Source: Streptomyces monashensis
Lineage (GTDB): Bacteria > Actinomycetota > Actinomycetes > Streptomycetales > Streptomycetaceae
DNA: 64,000 nt
Direction of reading: 5' to 3'
Assembly (NCBI RefSeq): GCF_001866665.1
Contig: NZ_MLYO01000032.1
Location: forward strand, 1 to 64,000
The notes beneath the pieces are model-generated. The model saw only the letters and a list, made by a program, of their open reading frames with translations, was not told the origin of the DNA and ran no database searches. Positions 24,980 through 33,471 of this stretch are shown piece by piece (the stretch's first letter is position 1; the number at the start of each line of letters is the position of its first letter). The position numbers and the translations under genes are program-made.

Positions 24980-25600
24980 ATGGACGGTGTGATGGGACAC
25001 GCAGGGGCGGCAGCGGCAGCCGTCCGATACCTCAGGTCGGCCCCGGCGCCGAGGCCGGTGGAGCCGTTGCCGCGGCCGGAGTTGCGGTGCGTCCGGGAGG
25101 GTGAGCGGGCGCCGGTGGAGGCCGGGGAGTTCCGGCGGGTGCTGGGGCACTTCGCGACCGGGGTCACGGTCGTCACCGCCCCGGCCGCCGAGGGCGAGCC
25201 GGGCCCCGCCGGCTTCGCCTGCCAGTCCTTCTCCTCCCTCTCCCTGGAACCGCCCCTGGTCTGCTTCCTGGTGGGCCGTACGTCGAGCACCTGGCCGCGC
25301 ATCGCCCGGGCCGGCGTCTTCTGCGTCAACGTCCTCGGCGTCGGCCAGGGCGAGCTGTGCCGGGCCTTCGCGGTGAGCGGCGCGGACAAGTTCGCGGGGG
25401 TCGCGTACGACCCGGCGCCCGTCTCCGGCTCGCCCCGCCTGGCCGGTGCGGCCGCCTGGATCGACTGCACGATCCAGGCCGTGCACACCGGGGGCGACCA
25501 TCTGATCGTCGTGGGCCGGGTGGAGGCACTGGGCACGGATGGGGACGGCGCCGACCCGCTGCTCTTCCACCGGGGGCGGTTCGCGCGGCTCGGTTCCTAG
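24980..25600 (+). CDS. Flavin reductase domain protein (HsaB/HpaC-like)
   Basis: 206 residues. A Pro/Arg-rich N-terminus of about 40 residues is followed by the flavin-reductase-like FMN-binding split barrel: FRRVLGHFATGVTVVTA, GFACQSFSSLSLEPPLVCFLVGRTSSTW, FCVNVLGVGQGELCRAFA and DHLIVVGRVEAL. Such proteins supply reduced flavin to a two-component monooxygenase such as HsaAB. No large oxygenase subunit is encoded in this window, so the partner must be elsewhere. It has its own operator. The 3' end overlaps the convergent MFS gene by four bases. Confidence 0.83.
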   Translation: MDGVMGHAGAAAAAVRYLRSAPAPRPVEPLPRPELRCVREGERAPVEAGEFRRVLGHFATGVTVVTAPAAEGEPGPAGFACQSFSSLSLEPPLVCFLVGRTSSTWPRIARAGVFCVNVLGVGQGELCRAFAVSGADKFAGVAYDPAPVSGSPRLAGAAAWIDCTIQAVHTGGDHLIVVGRVEALGTDGDGADPLLFHRGRFARLGS

Positions 25601-26910
25601 GAAGCCGTCACCGGCCGGGCCGCCACGGCGCGGCGGATCACCAGCGACATCAGGGCCGCCGCCGCGCACAGGGCGCCGGAGGTGTACCAGACGAGGTCGT
25701 AGGAGCCGAAGACGTCGCGGGCGACGCCGCCGAGGTAGGCGACCACGGCCGCGCCGATCTGGTGGGAGGCGAGCACCCAGCCGAAGACGATGGCGCTGTC
25801 CTCGCCGAACTGCTCCCGGCACAGGGCCAGCGTGGGCGGGACGGTGGCCACCCAGTCGAGGCCGTAGAAGACGATGAAGAAGAGCATCGGGGGGTGGACG
25901 GCCGGGCCCAGCAGCATCGGGAGGAAGAGCAGGGAGAGGCCGCGCAGGGCGTAGTAGACGGCCAGCAGGCGGCGCGGTTCGAAGCGGTCGGTGAACCAGC
26001 CGGAGGCGATCGTGCCGACCACGTCGAACACCCCGATGACCGCGAGCAGCGAGGCCGCCGTGGTGACCGGCATGCCGTGGTCGTGCTCGGCGGGCACGAA
26101 GTGGGTCTGGATCAGGCCGTTGGTGGAGGCGCCGCAGATCGCGAAGGTGCCGGCCAGCAGCCAGAAGGTGCCGGTGCGGACCGAGGTCGACAGCACCGTG
26201 AGCGTGCGGCGGGCGGCGCCCGTCACCGGCGGCGGCTTGGGCACGAACTCCCGCGCGCCGTACGGCTGCACGCCGATGTCCGCCGGGTGGTCCCGCAGCA
26301 GGAGCCAGACGAAGGGGACGACGGCGAGGGCGGCCAGGGCGACGGTCACGGCCGCCGGGCGCCAGCTGTGGTGCTCGACGATCCAGGACAGCACCGGCAG
26401 GAAGATCAGCTGGCCGGAGGCGGACGCGGCGGTGAGGATGCCGCTGACCAGTCCGCGCCGCTCGGTGAACCAGCGGTTCGTGACCGTCGCCGCGAAGGCG
26501 AGCGCCATCGACCCGGAGCCGAGGCCCACCAGCAGGCCCCAGCACAGCCACAGCTGCCAGGCCGCCGTCATCCACACGGTCAGCCCCGACCCGGCCGCGA
26601 TCACGACCAGCGCGACGGCGACCACCCTGCGGATGCCGAACCGGTCCATCAGGGCGGCGGCGAACGGGGCGGTGAGGCCGTAGAGCGCGAGGTTGAGGGA
26701 GACGGCCGCACCGATCGTGCCGCGCGACCAGCCGAACTCCTGGTGCAGCGGGTCGATCAGCAGGCCGGGCAGCGAACGGAACGCGGCCGCGCCGATGATC
26801 GTGACGAACGTGACGGCGGCGACGAACCAGGCGCGGTGCACGCGCGAGCGCCGGGCGGGCGGGACCGGTGCCGTCTGGCCGGGGGCTGCGGCTGGGCTTG
26901 TCTGAGTCAC
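25597..26910 (-). CDS. Major facilitator superfamily transporter
   Basis: About 437 residues with twelve predicted helices. The MFS A-like loop DRFGIRRVVAVALVVI follows helix 2, and a DRFEPRRLLAVYYALRGLSLLFLPM loop lies in the second half. WSRGTIGAAVSLNLALYGLTAPF and GLDWVATVPPTLALCREQFGEDSAIVFGW resemble oxalate/monocarboxylate-type carriers (OFA/MCT-like). It may import the substrate of the pathway, as inferred from position only. The start is uncertain: GTG 26910 (VTQTSPAA) is preferred over an upstream start at 26943. Divergent from the AraC/DJ-1 gene. Confidence 0.8.
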   Translation of the reverse strand: MTQTSPAAAPGQTAPVPPARRSRVHRAWFVAAVTFVTIIGAAAFRSLPGLLIDPLHQEFGWSRGTIGAAVSLNLALYGLTAPFAAALMDRFGIRRVVAVALVVIAAGSGLTVWMTAAWQLWLCWGLLVGLGSGSMALAFAATVTNRWFTERRGLVSGILTAASASGQLIFLPVLSWIVEHHSWRPAAVTVALAALAVVPFVWLLLRDHPADIGVQPYGAREFVPKPPPVTGAARRTLTVLSTSVRTGTFWLLAGTFAICGASTNGLIQTHFVPAEHDHGMPVTTAASLLAVIGVFDVVGTIASGWFTDRFEPRRLLAVYYALRGLSLLFLPMLLGPAVHPPMLFFIVFYGLDWVATVPPTLALCREQFGEDSAIVFGWVLASHQIGAAVVAYLGGVARDVFGSYDLVWYTSGALCAAAALMSLVIRRAVAARPVTAS

Positions 26911-26981
26911 GTCATAGAGCGTCCGATGTCCCGTCCCGCGCATCCAGTGGCCCGCAGGACAGTATTCGCTAGGATCGGGCC

Positions 26982-28007
26982 ATGGGTATCGACCGGGACA
27001 CAGCCACCGCCACCGCGGCGTCCGAGGAATTCCGCCCGCACCGCGTCGTCGTCCTCGCCCTCGACGGCCTGCTCCCCTTCGAGCTGGGCATACCGCACCG
27101 CATCTTCGGCCGCCCGAAGGACGAGCGGGGCCGGCCCCTGTACGAGGTCGTGACCTGCTCCGTGCGGCCGCCCGGCCCGGTCGAGACGGACGCCGACTTC
27201 ACGATCCACGTCGCCCGCGGGCCGCAGGCCCTCGCCGAGGCCGACACGGTGATCGTCCCCGCGTCGTACGAACTCGGCCCGGTCTTCGAGGAGGGCCGCC
27301 TCACCGGCGAACTGGCCGCCGCCCTCGCCCTCATCCGCCCCGGCACCCGCCTCGCCTCCATCTGCACCGGCGTCTACGTCCTCGCCGCCGCGGGCTACCT
27401 CGACGGCCGCCCGGCGACCACGCACTGGGCCGACGCCGAGCGCTTCCAGCGGCTGTTCCCGAAGATCGAGGTCGACGCCGACGTGCTGTTCATCGACGAC
27501 GGCGACGTGCTCACCTCGGCCGGGGTGGCCGCCGGGATCGACCTGTGCCTGCACATGGTGCGCCGCGACTTCGGCACGGCCGTCGCCAACGACGTGGCCC
27601 GGCGCACCGTCGTCCCGCCGCACCGCGACGGCGGCCAGGCCCAGTACATCCAGCGCCCGGTCCCCGACCCGCAGGTGGCGACCACGACCGCCGCCCGGGC
27701 CTGGGCGCTCGGCCGGCTGCACGAACCGATCCAGCTGCGCGACATGGCCGCGCAGGAGGCCATGTCGGTACGCACCTTCACCCGCCGCTTCCGCGAGGAG
27801 GTCGGGGTCAGCCCCGGCCAGTGGCTCACCCGGCAGCGCGTGGAGCGCGCCCGCCAGTTGCTGGAGACCAGCGGCCTGCCCATCGACCAGGTCGCCCACG
27901 AGGCCGGCTTCGGCACGGCCCAGTCGATGCGCCAGCATCTGCAACAGGCGCTCGGGGTGACACCGACCGCCTATCGCCAGACGTTCCGGACCGGCGTCAG
28001 AACGTGA
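26982..28007 (+). CDS. GlxA-like transcriptional regulator (DJ-1/PfpI plus AraC domains)
   Basis: 341 residues. The N-terminal DJ-1/PfpI-like domain (about 20-190) carries RLASICTGVYVLAAAGYLDGR, whose cysteine sits at the nucleophile-elbow position. The C-terminal AraC domain has two helix-turn-helices (IQLRDMAAQEAMSVRTFTRRF and IDQVAHEAGFGTAQSMRQHLQ). This family often senses amidated or aromatic metabolites. Divergent from the MFS carrier, which is its most likely target. Its end overlaps the convergent alcohol dehydrogenase gene by 11 bp. Confidence 0.85.
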   Translation: MGIDRDTATATAASEEFRPHRVVVLALDGLLPFELGIPHRIFGRPKDERGRPLYEVVTCSVRPPGPVETDADFTIHVARGPQALAEADTVIVPASYELGPVFEEGRLTGELAAALALIRPGTRLASICTGVYVLAAAGYLDGRPATTHWADAERFQRLFPKIEVDADVLFIDDGDVLTSAGVAAGIDLCLHMVRRDFGTAVANDVARRTVVPPHRDGGQAQYIQRPVPDPQVATTTAARAWALGRLHEPIQLRDMAAQEAMSVRTFTRRFREEVGVSPGQWLTRQRVERARQLLETSGLPIDQVAHEAGFGTAQSMRQHLQQALGVTPTAYRQTFRTGVRT

Positions 28008-29046
28008 GCACCGCCCGTGCCACCCGCCCCGACTCCGCGTCGGCCCGGGCCTTCTCGAAGTCCTCCACGGGGTACACGGCCGTCACCAACTCGTCGAGCA
28101 GCAGCCGTCCTCGGCGGTACAGCTCGGCGTACAGGGGGATGTCCCGCTGGGGGCGCGAGGAGCCGTAGCGGCAGCCCAGGACCGACTTGTCCAGGAAGAG
28201 GGAGGAGACGAGGAAGGACGCCTCGGCCGTGGCCGGCGGGACCCCGAGGAGGACGGCCTGTCCGTGCCGGTCGAGGAGGTCGATCGCCTGCCGGATCAGC
28301 TCGGTGCGGCCGACGCACTCGAAGACGTGGTCGGCGCCCGTGGGCAGGACGTCCCGCACGCCGTCCGCCGAGGTCAGGAAGTCGGTCGCGCCGAACTGCC
28401 GGGCCGCCTCCGCCTTGGCCGGATTGGCGTCCACGGCGACGATCCGCAGCGCCCCCGCGATCCGCGCGCCCTGGATGACGTTCAGCCCGATCCCGCCGGT
28501 GCCGATGACGACGACGCTGTCCCCGCGGTCCACCCGGGCCCGGTTCAGCACCGCGCCCACGCCGGTGAGCACCCCGCACCCGATGAGCGCGGCGGACGGG
28601 AGGGGGACGTCCGCCGGGATCGGGACCGCCTGGACGGCCTTGACGACCGTGCGTTCCGCGAAGGCCGAGTTGGCGGCGAACTGGTACACCGGCCCCGCGC
28701 CCCGCGTGAAGGGCCTGCCGGGGCGGCCGATGGCCTGGCGGCACATGGTCGGCCTGCCCCGGTCGCACTCCGCGCAGGTGCCGCAGTTGGCGAGCGTGGA
28801 CAGCGCCACATGGTCCCCGGGCGCGACGTGCGTGACCCCGGGGCCGACCGCCTCGACCACTCCGGCACCCTCGTGCCCCAGCACCACCGGCACCGGGAAG
28901 GGAATCGTGCCGTCCACCACGGACAGGTCGCTGTGGCACAGCCCCGCCGCCGCGACGGCCACCAGCACCTCGCCGGGGCCCGGCTCCCGCACCGCGAGAT
29001 CGTCGACCACCCGTACCTGTTCGCCGTCGAACACCACTCCACGCAT
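27997..29046 (-). CDS. Zinc-dependent alcohol dehydrogenase
   Basis: 349 residues of the MDR superfamily. Catalytic zinc region GLCHSDLSVVDG and GHEGAGVVEAVG; structural zinc lobe CGTCAECDRGRPTMC with all four cysteines; Rossmann motif VVVIGTGGIGLNVIQGARIAG. Resembles NDMA- or NAD-dependent class III-like actinobacterial enzymes. It probably oxidises an alcohol intermediate, producing an aldehyde or ketone. Start ATG shares one base with the acyl-CoA dehydrogenase stop (TGATG), so it is coupled as third gene of the SDR-ACAD-ADH operon. Confidence 0.85.
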   Translation of the reverse strand: MRGVVFDGEQVRVVDDLAVREPGPGEVLVAVAAAGLCHSDLSVVDGTIPFPVPVVLGHEGAGVVEAVGPGVTHVAPGDHVALSTLANCGTCAECDRGRPTMCRQAIGRPGRPFTRGAGPVYQFAANSAFAERTVVKAVQAVPIPADVPLPSAALIGCGVLTGVGAVLNRARVDRGDSVVVIGTGGIGLNVIQGARIAGALRIVAVDANPAKAEAARQFGATDFLTSADGVRDVLPTGADHVFECVGRTELIRQAIDLLDRHGQAVLLGVPPATAEASFLVSSLFLDKSVLGCRYGSSRPQRDIPLYAELYRRGRLLLDELVTAVYPVEDFEKARADAESGRVARAVLTF

Positions 29047-30194
29047 CACACGGCCCCCTTGGGCTCTCTGGGCAGACCGAGCACGCGCTCGGCGATGATC
29101 GTGCGCTGGACCTGGTCGGAGCCGCCGTAGATCGTGTCGGCCCGGGAGAAGAGGAACAGCTGCTGGTCCGCGTCGAGTTCGTACGGCGCCGTGGGCGACC
29201 AGTCCGCCGGGCCCACCGAGGCCGCCGCGCCCCGGACCCGCACCGCCAGCTCGCCGAGGCGCTGGTGCCAGCCGGCCCAGAGCAGCTTGGCCACGCTGGG
29301 CGAGCCGGGATCGCCGGAGCCGCCGAGGGTGCGCAGGGCGTTCCAGCGCATGGTGCGCAGCTCGGCCCACTGCCGTACGAGCAGCGACCGTACGACGGGA
29401 TCGGCCACGGCTCCGCTCTCCACGGCACCCCGCACCACCCGCCCCAACTCCTCGGCGAAGCCGATCTGTTGGGCGAGGGTGGACACCCCGCGCTCGAAGC
29501 CGAGCAGGCTCATGGCGACCCGCCAGCCCTGCCCCTCGCCCCCGACGACGTGCTCCACGCGCGCGTGCGCCCCGTCGAAGAAGACCTCGTTGAAGTCGCT
29601 GGTGCCGGTCAGCTGCCGGATGGGCCGGACCTCGATGCGGCCGGGCTGGTCCATGGGCACGAGCAGGAAGCTCAGCCCGTGGTGGCGGCGGGAGTCCGGC
29701 TCGGTGCGGGCCAGTACGAAGCACCAGTCGGCCTCGTGGGCGAGCGAGGTCCAGATCTTCTGCCCGCTGATCCGGTACCGGTGCCCGTCCCGCACGGCCG
29801 CCGTCCGGATCCCGGCGAGGTCGGACCCGGCCCCGGGCTCGCTGTAGCCCTGGCACCACAGCTCCGCCCCGGCGGCGATCGGGGGCAGGAACCTCTGTTT
29901 CTGCTCGTCGCTGCCGTGCGCGACGAGGGTGGGCGCGAGCAGGTTCTCGCCGATGTGCCCGGACCGCCCCGGCGCCCCCGACCGCGCGTACTCCTCGGCC
30001 CAGGCGACCTGCTGGGTGAGGGTGGCGGTGCGGTTGCCGTATCCCGCCTCGGGCCAGCCGAGCCCGATCCAGCCGGCCGCGCCGAGGGTGCGCTCCCAGG
30101 TGCGCTTGTCGCACGACGCGTCGGCGTGGGCGGCCAGCCAGGAGCGGGCCTCGGCACGGAACGCGTCGTCCTCTTCGCTGAACCCGAAATCCAT
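29046..30194 (-). CDS. Acyl-CoA dehydrogenase (alpha-type subunit)
   Basis: 382 residues. The usual central FAD-binding segments are intact: LWCQGYSEPGAGSDLAGIRT and YRISGQKIWTSLAHEADWCFVLART. C-terminal helical bundle with DTIYGGSDQVQRTIIAERVLGLPRE. It resembles the well-conserved FadE subunit of the heteromeric steroid acyl-CoA dehydrogenases, and the 10148-11386 or 33472-34377 protein may be a partner. The ATG at 30194 (MDFGFSEEDDAFR) follows GAGGCGG and starts 10 bp after the SDR stop; an upstream start inside the SDR gene is rejected. Confidence 0.86.
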   Translation of the reverse strand: MDFGFSEEDDAFRAEARSWLAAHADASCDKRTWERTLGAAGWIGLGWPEAGYGNRTATLTQQVAWAEEYARSGAPGRSGHIGENLLAPTLVAHGSDEQKQRFLPPIAAGAELWCQGYSEPGAGSDLAGIRTAAVRDGHRYRISGQKIWTSLAHEADWCFVLARTEPDSRRHHGLSFLLVPMDQPGRIEVRPIRQLTGTSDFNEVFFDGAHARVEHVVGGEGQGWRVAMSLLGFERGVSTLAQQIGFAEELGRVVRGAVESGAVADPVVRSLLVRQWAELRTMRWNALRTLGGSGDPGSPSVAKLLWAGWHQRLGELAVRVRGAAASVGPADWSPTAPYELDADQQLFLFSRADTIYGGSDQVQRTIIAERVLGLPREPKGAV

Positions 30195-30204
30195 GGGGAC
30201 CGCC

Positions 30205-31140
30205 TCAGGCCGTCCGGGCGTCGGGCCGCGCATTGGGCCGGGAGCCCGCCCGCGCCGCCTGCTCCATCGCCACCAGCCGGTCCAGCATCGGCATCGGGTC
30301 CGCGCCCACCGACCCCGGCAGCACCTCGGCTATCCGCTCCGGCGTCCAGGAGGAGCCCTCGGCGTAGACGGAGCGCAGCTCACGGGGCTGGGCCCACACC
30401 GCGATCTTCGGGCCCGCGACGGTGTACACCTGCCCGGTGATCCCCTGCTCCGCGGCCCCGTCGGACAGCAGGTACACCACCAGCGCGGCCACGTCCTCCG
30501 GCTCACCGATCTCGGCCAGCTCCATGGGGACGTTCGCCGACATCCGCGTACGGGCCACGGGGGCGACGGCGTTCGCGCTCACCCCGTACTTGTGCAGCCC
30601 CAGCGCGGCGCTGCGGACCAGCGAGATGATCCCGCCCTTCGCGGCGCTGTAGTTGGCCTGGGAGACCGAGCCCTGGTGGTTGCCGCTGGTGAAGCCGATC
30701 AGCGTGCCCGCGCGCTGCTGCCGCATCACCGCCGAGGCGGCCCGGAAGACGGTGAACGTGCCCTTGAGGTGGGTGGCGAGCACGGGGTCCCACTCCGCCT
30801 CGGTCATGTTGAACAGCATCCGTTCGCGCAGGATGCCCGCCACGCACACGACCCCGTCGAGCCGGCCGTACGCCGTGACCGCCGTGTCCACGACGCGCTG
30901 TCCGCCCGCCATCGTGGAGATGTCGTCGGCGACCGCGACGGCCTCGCCGCCCGCCGCCTCGATCTCCTTGACGACGGTCTCGGCGACCTCGCTCGTCGGC
31001 GCGGTGCCGTCCGTGGCGACCCCGTAGTCGTTGACGACGACCTGCGCGCCCTCGGCCGCCGCCGCGCACGCGACCGCGCGGCCGATGCCCCGCCCGGCCC
31101 CCGTCACGGCGACCACCTTGCCTGCCAAGAAGTTCCCCAC
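30205..31140 (-). CDS. Short-chain dehydrogenase (MFE-2/hydroxyacyl-CoA dehydrogenase-like)
   Basis: 311 residues. Cofactor motif VVAVTGAGRGIGRAVACA near the N-terminus, an acidic VVNDYG end to beta2 (NAD preference), catalytic YSAAK within SQANYSAAKGGIISLVRSAAL, and a C-terminal extension of about 50 residues. It resembles the dehydrogenase part of MFE-2 and the ChsB1/hsd4B enzymes that oxidise 3-hydroxyacyl-CoA esters of steroid side chains. GTG start with AAGGGG upstream. First gene of the operon after the operator at 31163-31177. Confidence 0.85.
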   Translation of the reverse strand: MGNFLAGKVVAVTGAGRGIGRAVACAAAAEGAQVVVNDYGVATDGTAPTSEVAETVVKEIEAAGGEAVAVADDISTMAGGQRVVDTAVTAYGRLDGVVCVAGILRERMLFNMTEAEWDPVLATHLKGTFTVFRAASAVMRQQRAGTLIGFTSGNHQGSVSQANYSAAKGGIISLVRSAALGLHKYGVSANAVAPVARTRMSANVPMELAEIGEPEDVAALVVYLLSDGAAEQGITGQVYTVAGPKIAVWAQPRELRSVYAEGSSWTPERIAEVLPGSVGADPMPMLDRLVAMEQAARAGSRPNARPDARTA

Positions 31141-31162
31141 GCCCGGCCCCTTCCCGCGGTTT

Positions 31163-31177
31163 CTGACGGTCCGTTAG
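31163..31177. promoter_or_regulatory. Operator copy 8 (CTGACGGTCCGTTAG)
   Basis: 11 of 12 arm positions match. In the 86-bp divergent gap between the SDR operon (start 31140) and the cyclase-family gene (start 31227). Confidence 0.7.
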
Positions 31178-31226
31178 ATTCTATGGCCCGTCGGACACAC
31201 GGACACAAGCCCCGGGGAGGCACCGG

Positions 31227-32153
31227 ATGACACTGCCGCAGGAGTTCCGCGAGATCGCGGGGCGCGTGAACAACTGGGGGCGCTGGGGGGCGGACGACGA
31301 GATCGGGACCCTGAACCTCGTCACCGACGAGGTCGTGCGCGCGGCCGCCGCCTGCGTGCGCACCGGCCGCCGCGTCCCGCTCGCCCTGCCCCTGCGGGAG
31401 GACGGCGTGCAGACCGGGATGATCCCGGGCCGGGTCAACCCGCTGCACGCCATGGTGCAGGTCAACCAGGAGCTCTTCGGCCCCGGCACGGTCGCGTGCA
31501 GCGACGACGTGGTGACCATGGGGCTCCAGGCGGGCACCCACTGGGACGCGCTCACCCATGTCTCGCACTCCGGGAGGCTCTACAACGGCCGCCCGGCGCA
31601 CACGGTCACGGCGCACGGCGGCGCCGAGTTCAGCGGGATCGCCACGGCGCGGCACATCGTCTCGCGCGGGGTGCTGCTGGACGTGGCACGCGCGCGGGGC
31701 ACGGACCGGCTGGCGGGGGGCCACGCGGTCACGCCGGAGGACCTGGAGGCGGCCGAGGAACTCGCGGGCACGCGCGTGCGTGCCGGCGACATCGTGCTCG
31801 TGCGGACCGGCCAGGTGCAGGTCTACCTGGCCGGCGACAAGCACGGGTACGGCTATCCGTCGCCGGGGCTGTCCGTGCGTACGCCGGAGTGGTTCCACGC
31901 GCGCGACGTGGCCGCCGTCGCCAACGACACGCTCACGTTTGAGATATTTCCGCCCGAGATCGACAATCTGTGGCTTCCCGTGCACGCGCTGGACCTCGTG
32001 GAGATGGGGATGCTCCAGGGCCAGAACTGGAATCTGGAGGAGTTGTCCACAGCCTGTGGAGAAGAGCGGCGATACGCCTTCCTGCTGTCGGCCATGCCGG
32101 AGCCGTTCGTGGGCGCGACGGGCACACCGGTGGCGCCGGTGGCGATCCTGTGA
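31227..32153 (+). CDS. Cyclase-family (kynurenine-formamidase-like) metal hydrolase
   Basis: 308 residues. The metal motif HWDALTHV (family HxGTHxD-like region) follows MGLQAGT; other family segments are RGVLLDVARARG, AGDIVLVRTGQ and LTFEIFPPEIDNLWLPVHALDLVEMGMLQGQNWNLEEL. Enzymes of this fold open cyclic or amide bonds, or dehydrate, with Mn or Zn. A ring-cleavage or lactone-opening step would suit the pathway but is inferred. The ATG follows GGGGAGG. It shares the operator with the divergent SDR operon. Confidence 0.8.
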   Translation: MTLPQEFREIAGRVNNWGRWGADDEIGTLNLVTDEVVRAAAACVRTGRRVPLALPLREDGVQTGMIPGRVNPLHAMVQVNQELFGPGTVACSDDVVTMGLQAGTHWDALTHVSHSGRLYNGRPAHTVTAHGGAEFSGIATARHIVSRGVLLDVARARGTDRLAGGHAVTPEDLEAAEELAGTRVRAGDIVLVRTGQVQVYLAGDKHGYGYPSPGLSVRTPEWFHARDVAAVANDTLTFEIFPPEIDNLWLPVHALDLVEMGMLQGQNWNLEELSTACGEERRYAFLLSAMPEPFVGATGTPVAPVAIL

Positions 32154-32421
32154 GGCGGCGAACGCGGCGGAACCGGATGGCGGCGCACCCCCCGACGGCG
32201 CGTCTCCCCCACGGCCGTGCGCGCACGCCGCCATCCGATGCGACCCACACTCGGCGAGGGCCCCTGTCGCGGACCCCTGCCGTCCCCTCGCGGCGAATCG
32301 ACGCCCACCAGCGTGTTCAGCCGGTCACGCGACGTCAACGCCGGTACGGGGATTTGTTACGTACGCCCACTTCACGGGCCGGGCGCACGGATGCACCCCC
32401 GGCGCACCACGGCACCGGGAC
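32154..32421. other. Convergent intergenic gap, nothing recognised
   Basis: 268 bp between the cyclase-family stop and the ATPase stop. No coding, clear stem or repeat was recognised by eye. Confidence 0.4.
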
Positions 32422-32922
32422 CTACACCGCCTCGAAGGCCAGCCCCTCGTACGCGGACAGTGCGCCTCCGTACGCCAGTGCCGCACCCTCCCGGGGCTGC
32501 GAACAGCGGTCCAGTTCGCACCAGATACTCTTGCCGGCGCCCTCCGGGCTCCAGCCCCAGCGATCGGCGAGGCAGTCCACGAGGGCGAGCCCCCGGCCGC
32601 CGGTGGCGTCACCGCGGGCGCAGCGCGGCACAGGGGCGCGCGAGCTGGTGTCGGCCACCTCCACCCGCACCGTGGCCGAGGGGGCGGCCCTCTCCGGCGC
32701 GTCGGCCGGTCCGCCCGGCAGGGAGAGTCTCAGCACGGCCGGACGGCCCGTGTGCACCACGGCGTTGGTCACCAGCTCGGAGACGAGCAGGACCAGGTTC
32801 TCGGCCAGCGGCTCGTCGGCCGCTATACCGAACCCGGCGAGCCGCGAGAGCGCCCACCGCCTCGCCCGCCCCACCTCCGCGGGGTCGGGCCGGATCTCCA
32901 GCTGCACTTGAAGCACCTGCAC
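32422..32922 (-). CDS. RsbW-like ATP-binding regulatory protein (second copy)
   Basis: 166 residues with GHKL boxes: NLVLLVSELVTNAVVHTG, VRVEVADTSSR and DATGGRGLALVDCLADRWGW. The C-terminal tail of about 30 residues (QPREGAALAYGGALSAYEGLAFEAV) is typical of Streptomyces stand-alone ATPases. Possibly an anti-sigma kinase or signalling partner. A GTG start lies three bases after the stop of a possible small membrane peptide (32926-33033). Not obviously part of the catabolic regulon. Confidence 0.8.
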   Translation of the reverse strand: MQVLQVQLEIRPDPAEVGRARRWALSRLAGFGIAADEPLAENLVLLVSELVTNAVVHTGRPAVLRLSLPGGPADAPERAAPSATVRVEVADTSSRAPVPRCARGDATGGRGLALVDCLADRWGWSPEGAGKSIWCELDRCSQPREGAALAYGGALSAYEGLAFEAV

Positions 32923-32925
32923 CGC

Positions 32926-33033
32926 TCACACCATCCGAACCGGCGGACACATGACCCCGCACCGCCCGGCCGCCACGGCGTAAGCCGCGACGACGATCAC
33001 GACGAGGGCCACGATCGTAGCCATTTTCTGCAT
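32926..33033 (-). CDS. Possible 35-residue membrane peptide
   Basis: Reads MQKMATIVALVVIVVAAYAV followed by AAGRCGVMCPPVRMV: one hydrophobic helix then a short tail with two cysteines. It stops three bases before the ATPase GTG, suggesting coupling. No convincing ribosome site precedes it, so it may be a chance frame. Confidence 0.3.
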   Translation of the reverse strand: MQKMATIVALVVIVVAAYAVAAGRCGVMCPPVRMV

Positions 33034-33471
33034 GGCCAGAACAACGGCCAGAGCGGGGATCACGGACCGTGATTCCCTGATGAGACAGCATGGTTGACGT
33101 ACAGTCACCCCAACAAGCGCTTCGGGCATATTCCAGCGCGAAGGAGTATGTGTGAGGCATACTGTGCGACGCTCGTGCCGGGAAGTCGAACAGACGGCAC
33201 ACGACGCGGCGTACGGCGCCGGGACCGCCCCGCGAGCCGCGGTGCGCACCGCTCCGCCCGGCATCGCCCCAGGGGCATCGCCGGCCCGGCTCGCGCTCAC
33301 AGCCACTCGCATCCCACACAAGGTACCGGAGCGGGCGCCCGACTCCAGGCTGTTACGAGTCACACGATGGACACAACCGGGTATCAACGCTCTGTGATGC
33401 CATCTGGCCACGATCCGCGACATCTTGGGCCACGACTTTCCCGCGCCGCAGTCCAGGACGGTGCGGGCCGC
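33034..33471. other. 438-bp non-coding region
   Basis: No credible gene on either strand. It holds a degenerate operator-like element TTGACGTACAGTCAC at 33094-33108 (nine of twelve arm positions), too weak to call, and lies downstream of the minus-strand acyl-CoA dehydrogenase. Its role as ATPase promoter is the simplest reading. Confidence 0.4.

Noticed and set aside
33094..33108. TTGACGTACAGTCAC as a further copy of the catabolic operator
   Set aside because: Only nine of twelve arm positions match and no catabolic gene starts there; the nearest start belongs to an RsbW-like ATPase.
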